A model generated the notes under the pieces. That model was given only the letters and a program-made list of their open reading frames with translations, had not been told where the DNA came from and did not search any database. From NCBI RefSeq assembly GCF_964275005.1, contig NC_092693.1:24269122-24333121 (forward strand): a DNA stretch of 64,000 bases, written 5' to 3'. Positions 22,551-33,142 of this stretch are shown piece by piece. The DNA is from Diadema setosum (Eukaryota; Echinodermata; Echinoidea; Diadematoida; Diadematidae). Each line of letters opens with the position of its first letter. Position 1 is the stretch's first letter. Position numbers and translations under genes: made by a program.

Positions 22551-22944
22551 TTAAGGGATGGTATAGTATTGGTGGAGATGAGGATTGGGCTTTTAACCTT
22601 TTGCGAGACACCGAGAAACCATTTATGAAATTTACAGAGCGTGCCATTTTAAAAGGAATTCAAAGAGTATATGATGAAAATTGGTTTGGAAATGGTCGAG
22701 ACATCAAAAAAATAAAATAAAAATAAAACATGATGATTGTCATAATAGGTGGTTCCCACCTTTTATTAGAATCACTCTGTTTTGGATTTCTCAGCCATTT
22801 AAAAACCAATTTTCACCAAATAAACACTCAGTTCCTCTTCGAATTACAACCTCTTTGACATTTCATAGGAGGTTTCTCATCATCTCACCAAAAATTCTAG
22901 AAGCCTGAAATTAGGTCTCAACCAAAACTACACCATGCCTTTAA
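22551..22944. mobile_element. TTAA-flanked MITE, family B, copy 2
   Basis: It starts TTAAGGGATGGTATAGTATT and ends ACTACACCATGCCTTTAA, in the opposite orientation to the copy at 21384. It appears inserted in a GGCC-rich repeat, because similar ATGCCC/TGGCC text flanks it on both sides (22230-22380 and 22945-23030). Confidence 0.75.
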
Positions 22945-23635
22945 AAGTGGCCATGCCCTTTCGAATGGCCATGCCCTTTCGAATGGCCTTAATGGCCCTT
23001 GAAATTTTGGGGTATCCAAGGCCACTTTGCCCTGATACAACTTATGATTATTCCAGTTGGTATAGACCAGTATTCTTACTACCTCTACTACCACAGTTTA
23101 CATACATGTTAATTCTGTATGATTGAAGGGGGGGGGGGGGATATAAAGATGCAACATTTTTGTCAGATTTTAGATTTATAAGTACATTCATTTAAACCCT
23201 TCAAAATATGCTCTCCATACGGTAGAAACTCATCATAGAGATGACACTTGAGTTGAAATAAGAAATAATGTATGGGAGTGAGCAACTGAAGAAAAGCCAT
23301 ACGTATGTAATTTTTGTCACTTTGAAGTAAAGTTTAGTGTGCAAAGTGTTAATAGAATGTGGCATTACAACTGTACAAGATATCTTTACTGGCTAGAAGG
23401 GTAAAAATCTCCCTTTACTGTAAAGAATTTTCCACAGAGATAAACTTGTGTTAATAATATAAAAGTCTCGGATTCCTGTAAAAGACATGGGATAATTTTG
23501 ACTGTGTTATGTGTATGTATGAAATCCTAGTGAACCATTATGTTTCAATGCAGCTATAAAGTTTGCTGCACAGATGGGGCTTTGTTCAAATTTGGCTCAG
23601 AGAAAGGAGGCATAGGTATCCATACTTTGTTTTTG

Positions 23636-24670
23636 TTAGCTCACCTGAGCCAAAGGCTCAAGTGAGCTATTGCGATCGCCCTTCGTCCAGCGTCCGTCGT
23701 GCGTCGTCCGTCGTCCGTCGTGCATAAACTTTTTACATTTTCATCTTCTTCTTGAAAACCCCAAGACCGATTTTCATCAAACTTGGCAGGTAGCATCCCT
23801 AGGGGGTTAGGAACTCAATTTGTTAAAATGGACACCATGCCCCACCCAGGGGGCCCCCAGGGGGCCCAAACCCCCAAAATTTAGGAATCTGTAAAAATCT
23901 TCTTCTCTAGAACCAGAAGTGATAGAGCTAAGTTAATACTATGAGTTAGTACATTGATGACTGTTGTTTCAAGTTTGTTCATGGCAGAATCAGGGGTGCC
24001 CCCCTTGGGACCCAGGGAGGGGGGTGGGGAGGGGTCCTAATGGGGCCTAAATTGTACATTTTCATCTTCTTCTTGAGAACCCCATGATCAATTTTCAGCA
24101 AACTTGGCAGGTAGCATCCCTAGGGGGTTAGGATCTCAATTTGTTAAAATGGGCACCATGCCCCACCCAGGGGGGCCCAAACCCCCCAAAATGAAGGAAT
24201 CTTTAAAAATCTTCTCTAGAAGTTATAGAGCTAAGATAATACTATGAGTGAGTACATTAATGACTGTAGTTTCAAGTTTGTTCATAGCAGATCCAGGGGT
24301 GCCCCTCTTGGGGGCGGGGGGGGGGGGGGGGGGTTGGAAAGGTCCAAATGGGGGCCTGAATTGTACATTTTCATCTTCTTCCTGAAAACCTCATGATGGA
24401 TTTTCGTCAAACTTGGCAGGTAGCATCCCTAGGGGGTCAGGATCTCAATTTATCAAAATGGGCACCATGCCCCACCCAGAGGGCCCCAGGGGTCCCAATC
24501 CCCCCAAATTAAGGAATCTTAAAAAATTTGGGCCCTTATTGTACATTTTCATCTTCTACTTGAGAATGCCTGGTCAAATTTTAGTAGAGCTGTGAATAAT
24601 TTAGATTAGTGACTGCGTGAAAGGTGAACTTGCGATACTCAGGTGAGCGCTAGACCTGCGGGTCTCTTGT
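23636..24670. mobile_element. 1-kb element with tandem internal units
   Basis: The left end contains the hairpin GCTCACCTGAGCC AAA GGCTCAAGTGAGC. The right end contains the inverse CTCAGGTGAGC (24638-24648) and a small AGACC/GGTCT hairpin. Inside, about three tandem units (starting near 23738, 24055 and 24365) share TTTTCATCTTCTTCTTGA and CTTGGCAGGTAGCATCCCTA. It has no coding potential. Confidence 0.7.
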
Positions 24671-26900
24671 TTTTTTAACCACCCAATTTTTTTTTTTCTT
24701 GCTGTGATCATAAAACATGCAGTCCCATCTAAATTTGACAGGCATCATGTTCGACTGTCAGGTGGAGTTAGTATTGGATGGAAGGAATTTTCCCTCAATT
24801 AGGAGAGTTTTCACAGAGAGGTCAGAGGATTAGCTAGCTAATGACAGATTCCACAATTTCACCAGTCCTTTTTTTTATAATAATTTTGAAAAGAACATGA
24901 TTTTGACGTCACTCCATGCTTGCACTCAGGTGCATACTGTTGCATGACAGGGGAAATAAAGACAGCCACTGAGAAGATTAAACAATGGTCACAACCTGCA
25001 AACCATTGTATTTGCAGTAATATATAATCTTACATTATGCCTTTTTTATTGTCATTGTCAACCATGTTATGCAGTTGCCATTGTCTTCCATATTATGCAG
25101 TTATATGATTTGCTTTCCCATACACTGTATGTCAAAAAGGTAAACTTGGCCTTAATCTACATCTCAATGATTGCAGCAGTGGCATGAAGACTTCACATAT
25201 AAAATTGATTTTCCTTAAAGGGGCAATCCAGACAGTGAATATGATGTAGCATCAGGTTGTACATTAATCGGAAGTGCCATGTACAGATTTGTGGAAGTTA
25301 TTGTGGTCCTGGAGCATATAAATCAATACTGTGAACCCCCCCCCCCCCCCCCAAAAAAAAAAAAAAAAAAAATAGAGAAAAAGAAGAAAGAATAAAGATA
25401 AAGAAGTAATACACTGAACAAGGATGATGACATAGAGGCTCACATATTTCAGTAATGTAGCAATGTAATTCCATTACAATACCACTTCCTTAAGAAGTTC
25501 ACCTGTGTAGAATTTATGCATGCTTTCTTCTTTTGTTCTGCTTCCTTGAGCACCCAATCATGCATCTCATATGAAGCTGCCATGTCATCATCCTTATTCA
25601 TTGTGATTTGTTATGAATTTTGATAACATTCGTATTCATCACCTCAATCAATATACAGTAAGTTCCGAAACTCTGTACCCAGTGTAACCAACTATATGTA
25701 CAGATGTTCTTAAAATGCAAAAGTCTGAAAATCATGTGGATGTCTCCTGTAACTGTTTCAAAATTTCTCAACTATTGATCAGCGATGTACAGTGTAAGCC
25801 ATTCATGTACAATTTTGAAAATAGAATTGAAAATGTCATTTATAAGCAGAATGCAGTTTTACCACAATTATTTTTAAACAGGAAATGCAACATTATGTGA
25901 GTATAAGATATAAACTAGAAATTACTCCAAATCAGCCAATTATAAATGAAGAAGAAACTATTTTCTCAGTAAAATATGTGCTCAGAGAAGTCTCACCAGA
26001 ACATACAGTTGGCTGTGTTTTTTACCTGTACTTTCTTTGGTATTAAATGCACTGTAGAAATGTGGAAGCTGCTAGCCATTTTACCAATCATGTCATCATC
26101 TTGTGAATTCATTGTCATTATGACTTAAGAGCAAGAATGCAATGCTTGTAATATGTTGATCTCAGGTGTAGGTTTTCAGTCAAAACAGTGCAAGGACTCG
26201 TATCAAAAACGTTTTAAGGCAGTTTGCTTTTAACCTTGGAAGAAAGAATGTGATTTGTCTGGCAGCAGAAAAACAGATGATGACAAAGACATGCGAATGC
26301 ATTAGAATACTTAGCATTCCCATGTATACTAAATAGATTCTTCCTGCTTGCTATTCATGATGTGTATCCATGCTGTGTGTCAAAGCGCAGATCAGGGCAT
26401 TGTGTGTATGATTGCAGGTACACACCACAGCATAGTGCACAGGAGTGCACTAATACACAGAGTGCATATTTGACGCGTGTCTGTGTGTGTCTAGTGTGTG
26501 CTCGTGTGAGTCCTGTGTGTGTGTGTGTGTGTGTGTGTATTTAAAATGCTCTGGAGTGCACAACCCAGTGTGTGAACTCTCGTAAATGCATGTGAATGCG
26601 AACTGGGTTGAATGCAGTTGCAACCATTGGGATTCTTGCAGTGCATGAGTGTGTCCCAATACATGACTGACTGCTCAGGCCAGCTCTCTGTCACCCATGT
26701 TCAGAGTTTTACTAGTGATTCTGGTGCAGCTGTCTCTTATTACTTGGAAATTACAAGTATTTTAGCTTGTCTCAACCAGACAGTTGTGATTACATGGATT
26801 GTGAGAAGGTTTACAGACTATTTCTGTCCTCTCTGATGACATTTCTGAATTGCAGGGCTTGAGATTCTTCATAAAGGGAAGCTCCTACCTAACTGCCATG
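24671..26900. other. Non-coding region upstream of the Myb/SANT-like gene
   Basis: No exon was recognised except a possible 5' UTR exon joining at an acceptor near 26855. It has a C-run/A-run at about 25336-25371 and a (GT)n run at about 26502-26540. Confidence 0.5.
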
Positions 26901-26922
26901 AGTGCAAGTTGATTTTTGCAAC

Positions 26923-28192
26923 ATGGAGACTGCACAAGCACAGTGGAGGCCGTGGATGGCTGCTAGTGAAAAGAAGGTGTTGATGGACCTGGTGAAACAA
27001 CAGGCTCCAGACTTATTGCAACCTGGAGAAGTTAAGAGGGTCTCCAAGGATACATGGGAGACCATCACCTCACAGTACAATGCCAGGACCTCCGTCAAGC
27101 GATCCACCAAGCAACTCAAGTCATTCCTCAAAAACATTTTGATCAAGTCGCTTAAGAAGCGGACAAACAACAACTCCTCACTGCCCTCCTTCAAGACCAA
27201 CTTTACGCCGTATGAAAAGAGAGTCCTCATAAACCTGGCCAAGAATTGCATGGTGCTGTTTTCGCAGCTGAAGGATGGCGACACGCAGAAGATGAAGAGA
27301 AGAGCCTGGTCCAACATGATGTGGGCCTTCAACCGAACTCAGAGCATCACAACGCCGAGGACAGCCAGGGAGATCAAGACATGCATCATGAACATGTTGA
27401 ACAGGTCGCAGGAGAGAGACGTGCAAGAGCTGAAGATGAAAATTAGGGAGTCCAATTCCACAAATGTCTTTGACTTTGGCCAACCTCTGGAAATGCTCAC
27501 TGCCGGGACGCCCTCTATGCTGACACATGCAGATGATGCGCCTCAGAATCCCAGAGTGACGATGCAGTCCACTTCTCATATTCAGTCACTGACAGGCAAA
27601 CTGCACTCGGGCAAAACTGGCATGACCATGAAAGGATCATTCTCAGGACAGCAAGGACTTTTGTTACTCAGTGATCCTCTTGAACAACCATCCGCCAGCC
27701 AGAGGCAAAATATAGCAAAGGCTACCACACCTCCAACTCCGCCAGTACTCATTCCCAAATCAGGGCATCTCAAGGGACAAATTTCATCCCGCAGACCTTG
27801 TCCCCGACCAGACACCAGCCTTCCATCGGGAAGGGTAGCGGCAAAATCCGTCCAGCAGTCATCAGCTGCCTATCCAGTAATGTTGCAGGCTTCCAGCTAC
27901 CTGCCAGCAGACGTGTGTCAGGTGCCATCACAGACCTCATCTCTGCACTTGCCGACTCCAGAAGGAATTCTGCCGCGCCCGTCCAGTGCTGAGGACTCAC
28001 GGCTGGGACATGCTACTTCCATTCGACAGGAACCCATTGATGTGGATATTATTGAAATCAAAGAAGAGCATGAAGACTTGCCACTGGATGACTTAGAGGG
28101 AGCTCCCATCATTGAGAGGTCACCTGATGCCAAGAGAGGAAAGCCCATTGAGCTGACGGACGGAGAGGCAGTGACAGGATCTGGGACTCCTG
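26923..28192 (+). CDS. Myb/SANT-like gene exon 1
   Basis: This exon encodes both Myb/SANT-like domains, the Ser/Pro/Gln-rich linker and the acidic SUMO-motif segment. It ends with one base of a Gly codon at a strong GTAAGT donor. The frame stays open for 423 codons, unlike the surrounding non-coding sequence. Confidence 0.88.
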
Positions 28193-30911
28193 GTAAGTGA
28201 GAATGAAACAGCAAATCATGGTTACTTACTTTCATAAAGTTTATTCATTCTCTGAATGCATCCCCAGTTCATTATGTACTTATGTTACAACCTCGTTTTT
28301 GTTTTTATTTTTTTCAATCATCACAGTGTCAGTGTTCAGCAAAGCAACACTCAGCAAGCTTTAAACAGTTAAGTTTTTATGGGGGTTACTGCAATCATAG
28401 AGATATACAATAATTTCAAATCACAGGATGAAAATAGTGGCTATGGCAAAATAGTAAATTTCAGGTTTTGTTATTTTGGCCTTTAATAGTGAATTTGCAA
28501 CAAGTTTGTCATAAACAGCTGTTTTTATGTTCTTTTTCATCAATGTATTTACTTCTACACACCCTGATGACAAATATGTGATATGCTCAGTACAATGTGT
28601 ACCTACAAACTGATCACTTATTGCTCCAACAAGTCTTTTTTTTATTATTATTATTGATCACTTGTTAATTGTGACTATAATACTAACAATGATAATACTT
28701 TCATACATTTATTAAGCACTAAATACAGATGTTTCTAAGTGCACAGTTTACCGGAAAATTATCATTTACTCCATAATAATACAAAAATTTAAAAGAAGCG
28801 TATAATTCAAATAATAAGTACGATAAATAGATCAAATTGAAAATCAAAGTCAGTGTGCACCTCCATTGACCAACCCACAACTGGACCATTCCAAAGGACT
28901 ATCTGCAACAAAACAAAACAAAACAAAACAAAATTTAAGCAGAGTCTAAACCCCTTGAAAACGGGCTGACTTTGCAACAACACGCATTTCCCATAGACAC
29001 CTGCCCAACTATACTCGGGACTCGTCCTCAGTGGGTTAAACTGATTAATGGAAGTGACGAGATGTATATAGGCAGGTAGAGAAATCCAGAGAGAATGGGC
29101 AACTGCAGAAAAAGCATGATCACCTATTTTGTGGATCGTAAGTGTGAGGTCCAGGAGTCTAACTGCATTGTAGAGGATGAACGGAGGGATCTTGAGGAAG
29201 TAGTGGAACGTAAGGAAATGAGATCTGTGAGATCTTGTTAACTTCCCTTTTTTTGGAGACATTTCATTGTTGTTAAATTTGTTGTTCCAAATTTCTATGA
29301 AGATGAGGTTTGTAACTTGATTTAAATGGGAATATGAATGAATCCATGAATGGTGAATGTATGCTGGTATTGACTCGTTTGAAACATTTGATGTATTCCA
29401 CTTAGAATGCCTACATATTGAAACATTAGTAAGGTATAACCTATGAAAGCTGCACCAGCCTTTGACCAAAGAGCTAAGTAAATGCTCTCTTTCTTTTCTT
29501 TCCTCTGTGTTTCTTTTGCTTTTTTTTTTTTAGGGGGGGGGGTTAAGGACACTTGTGGAATGACTTGAACGTACTGTACAAAGACATTGGAACAAAAACA
29601 CCCTTCACTTATCTTTCCATGAATTATGCCATCACCATACAGCTCTGTGATGTGATGTGATGTGATGTGATGTGATGTGATGTGTGATGTGATGTGATGT
29701 GATGTGATGTGATGTGATGTGATGTGATGTGATGTGATGTGATGTGATGTGATGTGAAGTGATGTGAAGTGATGTGATGTGATGTGATGTGATGTGATGT
29801 GATGTGATGTGATGTGATGTGATGTGATGTGATGTGATGTGATGTGATGTGATGTGATGTGATGTGATGTGATGTGATGTGATGTGATGTGTGCAACACT
29901 CGATTGTCTCCCTAAAAGCTCTGTGTAGCCTTTCTAATGTGGCTGTCAGAGTGTGAATATCAGCAACTTTGATTGCTAGATTGGTAGCTGAATGTTTTAG
30001 AAGGTTACAGGTGGAGATGATTCTTGAGAATAAAGTGATCATTAGATCATGTGAATAGCAATTCGTCTTCTGACCAAAGATTATTCTGTATCTTCATGTT
30101 TGCTGCCCTCATAGGTGGTGGTGATGTGATCCAGCTGGAGAAGGTGACAAATGATGCTGCCATGTACAGTGGTTCCTCTGCCAACAGTTCTAGCACAAAC
30201 CAAGCAGAGCCAGGAGGTATTCATATAGTCGTCCACCAGAATGGTCCTGAGCCTGTCTCCATGGAGGACACATTGGTCCCACCATCCTCCCGGACTCCTA
30301 CCACTCCCACCAGCCAGCCACACCGGTCACAACCCCACCCCCTGCGAGGGCACTCCCCTCAGCTGCACCCATCCCCCAGCCCCGGCGGAGGAGGGGGCAG
30401 CGGACACACACCGCTCAACATTTCCCTGCGCGATGCCAGCACAGACCTCTCAATGCACAACCCCGGTCTCATGCAGTCTGCAAGCGATGGGCAAGTGGCC
30501 CATGACGACTCGAGTTATCTTTTTCAGAATGCGTTGCAGGCAACAGAAGTGCGTGTGATGCCATGCGCCGACGGGCGAGAGGACATCCAAATGTCTGTAG
30601 AAAGTAATGATGTGATGTCAGCCAGTCAGAAAACGATGGCATTACGGCACGCTGGTTCCAGACAGTCGTGTAACCCAGCTCAAGCAGCGATGCGGGCAAG
30701 ATTCCGGGGGAGGAAAGAGAGTCTTGGTAGACTGAAGAAGCGACTGCTCCAGGAAGAGTTTGACAAGCGTCTGACGCTCATGCAAGAAGAGCACGACGTC
30801 AAGCTGTCATTCATGAAAGACAACCACGCCATGCTGCTGGAAGAACATCGATGGAAGAGGGAGGAACATGAACTGCGCATGAACATGATCAGGATCAATT
30901 CAAAGTTTTGA
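26923..30911 (+). CDS. Tandem Myb/SANT-like DNA-binding protein, 2 exons
   Basis: Exons are 26923-28192 and 30115-30911, joined in phase 1 (GTAAGT donor, ATAG acceptor), giving 688 aa. Residues about 8-78 and 93-175 look like two Myb/SANT-like trihelix domains. The second is clearer, with F-T-P-Y-E-K-R-V-L-I-N-L-A-K, a central A-W-S-N-M-M and R-T-A-R-E-I-K. A Ser/Pro/Gln-rich linker follows. Near the end of exon 1, V-D-I-I-E-I-K-E-E overlaps a SUMO-interaction-like hydrophobic patch and a psi-K-x-E SUMOylation site. The C-terminus is a charged Leu-rich coiled coil (RFRGRKESLGRLKKRLLQEE and onward), as in MSANTD-type regulators. A nuclear DNA-binding regulator is inferred and the target is unknown. 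The start is the ATG in CAACATGG. A 5' UTR exon may join at the acceptor near 26855. The domain could derive from an old Harbinger-type transposon, as in related families. Confidence 0.85.
28890..29470 (-). mobile_element. Degenerate LINE reverse transcriptase C-terminus
   Basis: The minus strand encodes G-D-H-A-F-S-A-V-A-H-S-L-W-I-S-L-P, matching the gDRAFsvaAPklWNsLP block at the end of CR1/RTE-type LINE ORFs. A short TTAA palindromic element interrupts the 3' side (28945-29039), and a (CAAAA)n run lies at the edge. It sits within the Myb/SANT-like gene intron, in antisense orientation. Confidence 0.65.
28945..29039. mobile_element. Short TTAA palindromic element, copy 2
   Basis: It shares ACACGCATTTCCCATAGACACC with the copy at 16912-17004, in inverse orientation, and ends CGTCCTCAGTGGGTTAA. 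Confidence 0.7.
29643..29891. repeat. TGATG pentanucleotide array
   Basis: About 250 bases of nearly pure 5-bp repeat, with a few AAGTG variants near 29757-29770. It lies in the intron of the Myb/SANT-like gene, about 220 bases before exon 2. Confidence 0.97.
30115..30911 (+). CDS. Myb/SANT-like gene exon 2 and stop
   Basis: This exon encodes 264 residues: a Ser/Thr/Asn stretch, a Pro/His/Gly-rich block (P-S-P-G-G-G-G-G-S-G), a conserved-looking N-I-S-L-R-D-A patch and the C-terminal coiled coil with repeated E-E-H and K-R-E-E-H. It ends at the stop after N-S-K-F. The acceptor lies about 220 bases after a TGATG pentanucleotide array. Confidence 0.85.
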
Positions 30912-31000
30912 TTTTAAATGACCATGTAAGATCAATAATGAAAGAGTACTGATCATTATGAATAGTTAGATGATTCAAAGAGTGAAGAAAAAAACAGCAG

Positions 31001-31037
<37 letters not shown>

Positions 31038-32083
31038 AAAAAGTTCCCACAAAAAGCCTTCCATGTAGTAAAGTATGCAGTAGAGGCTGAAGAAAGACAT
31101 TCAAATTCTGTGAAATTGAAAATTAAAACAAGAAATTTAGAGGAAAACTAAACCAGTGAAATTACTGCACCATTTTGGCCAAATGTGCTGCCAATCTTAC
31201 TAGCACACATCATTGCTATACAATTAATTGCATAATATTGCTCAGAAAAAAAAAAAAAGGTATTGATAAGACAATTTCAAAAGCTTTAAATATCAAGCTG
31301 TCAGGATGTAATCAGGTGTTCTTATGTGTTCTTGTGTGTTTTGGAAACATACATTAATACATTGTAGTAAACTAGTTGCAACACCAGCAATAAGAAATAT
31401 CTTAGTAGCAGAGAATGCTCACAATTCTGCTATTTTCCTTTGGTACAGCAGACATACCGTCAGCAATCTGTCTCAGTGGATTTTTGTGTGGGCAAATATG
31501 CCACCTCAATTCATCCAGAACTTAAAGCTCAGCTTTGGCAACATATCATATCGTGCATACGTGAGTATCATTTTCAACAAAGTGAAAGCTCATGTGTGTG
31601 ACTGGTTTTTAGATGTTCCTTTGTTTTTGCATTGATGTAACTGTGAAACAAAATCAGTGGAAACTAGATAAATTTGTCTCATGCTTAACAAAATGGGTAA
31701 TAACCAGTGGTCATCTTGGAATAGATTTTTATGACCAAAATGCTACAGCCCAAAATGATTACCATCATCTCTCACCTTATTAGTACATGTCATCACTTCC
31801 TGTTACATTGGTATTTGTCAGTCTTGGTGACAAGAAGAAGTCTAGATGCAGATTTTCTTTCGCGAGTTGTTACAAGGAGGAACAGTCCCATAGCTTGGTT
31901 TGTTTTGTTTTGTTCTAACATGATTTCAAGTTTGTATCTATGGATATGCCTTCTTGGTTTGTGAAAAAAAAAAAAAAATAGTGCCAAAACATTGATGTTG
32001 ACTTCCAAGGCTAGAATATGAAGAAGAAATTGTCCTGAGCATTTACTTTCCACAGAATGAAGCCTTGTTCTCAAGAAAGGTTT
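30912..32083. other. 3' flank of the Myb/SANT-like gene
   Basis: It contains a (CA)n run at 31002-31034, probably in or near the 3' UTR. No other coding sequence was recognised. Confidence 0.55.
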
Positions 32084-32291
32084 TACTGTAAAACGAATGT
32101 TCGCATGCATTTTAATTTCATGAATTTCGTGAGCGCCAAGATTTGCGAAATTAAAATGCATGCGAAAGTTCTTGTCTACACTATATGGATTGAATGCCAG
32201 TGGGAGTTCGCGAAAATTTCATGCCACAAAAAAGGCCGTCGGCTCCAATTCGCGAAAAATTCATGCCACGAATATATCATGTTTTACAGTA
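32084..32291. mobile_element. TA-flanked MITE with an internal hairpin
   Basis: The ends are TACTGTAAAACGA and TGTTTTACAGTA. Inside, TTCGCATGCATTTTAATTTC is followed by its exact inverse. TTCGCGAA-like motifs recur on the right. The TA boundary suggests a Tc1/mariner-type element. Confidence 0.8.
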
Positions 32292-32575
32292 GCTAGTACT
32301 GAATTTGCTTGATTTCTGACAAGTTATTTCCTGTAAAAAACATAATTTTCTATGTGAAATGCAAATTTTCTCATTCAGGTTTGACTATGCCTGGTAGATT
32401 TAAAAAAATAAATAAATCAGTGAAAATGGAAGAAATCAGTATGTAAGTGTCAAACACAGCTGTAAAAGCTGCTATCAGGGATATAATGTTTCCGTGGAAA
32501 CAAGCTGATATTCATCCTTTTCCTGTCTGTTAAAAGCAGTCGTGAATTCATTTTTGTTCCTTCAATATCTAGTTT

Positions 32576-33142
32576 TTAAAGGATAAGTTCACCTTCATTA
32601 AAATAAGGATTGAGAGAATGTAGCAATATTAGTAGAACACATCATTGAAAGTTTGAGGAAAATCGGACAATTCGATCAAAAGTTATGAATTTTTGAAGTT
32701 TTTGTGCAGTCACCGCTAGATGAGAAGACTACTGCAGTGCATGCTGTCACATGCGTACAACCGTATAAGGAACATATAAAGAGAATTTCACAAAATTTCA
32801 TCTTTTGAAAAAAGTACATATTCCCTTGACTCATTACTGACATATATTATATGTAATATTATTCCCCTTGCCTTTAGAAAGAGGCAAGTCAAGTGCTCTT
32901 TTATTATGCGAAAAAAGTGAAAATATGTTGAATTTTCTTTACATTTTCTTTATACTGTTGTACTCATATGACATCACGAGCCTTAGTAGTCTCCTCATCC
33001 AGCAGTTCCAACACAAAAATTTTAAAAATTCATAACTTTTGCATCGATTGTCCAATTTTCATCAAACTTTCACTGATGTCTTCTACTAATATTGCTGCAT
33101 TCTCTCAATCCTAATGTTTATGAAGGTGAACTTGTCCTTTAA
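32576..33142. mobile_element. 567-bp TTAA foldback element, family C
   Basis: The left end TTAAAGGATAAGTTCACCTT and the inverse of the right end (TTAAAGGACAAGTTCACCTT) begin arms of about 270 bp that pair almost throughout, leaving only a short centre. A one-armed relative lies at 50655-51020. Confidence 0.88.

Noticed and set aside
26902-26922. Earlier start for the Myb/SANT-like protein
   Set aside because: It would begin at GTG; the ATG at 26923 has a good context.
27178-28235. Antisense frames over Myb/SANT-like exon 1, and frames over 46426-47678 opposite the receptor tail
   Set aside because: No family resemblance; the sense frames carry recognisable domains and correct splice sites.
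29624-30042. S-H-H-I-T repeat frames on the minus strand
   Set aside because: They are translation of the TGATG array, not a protein.
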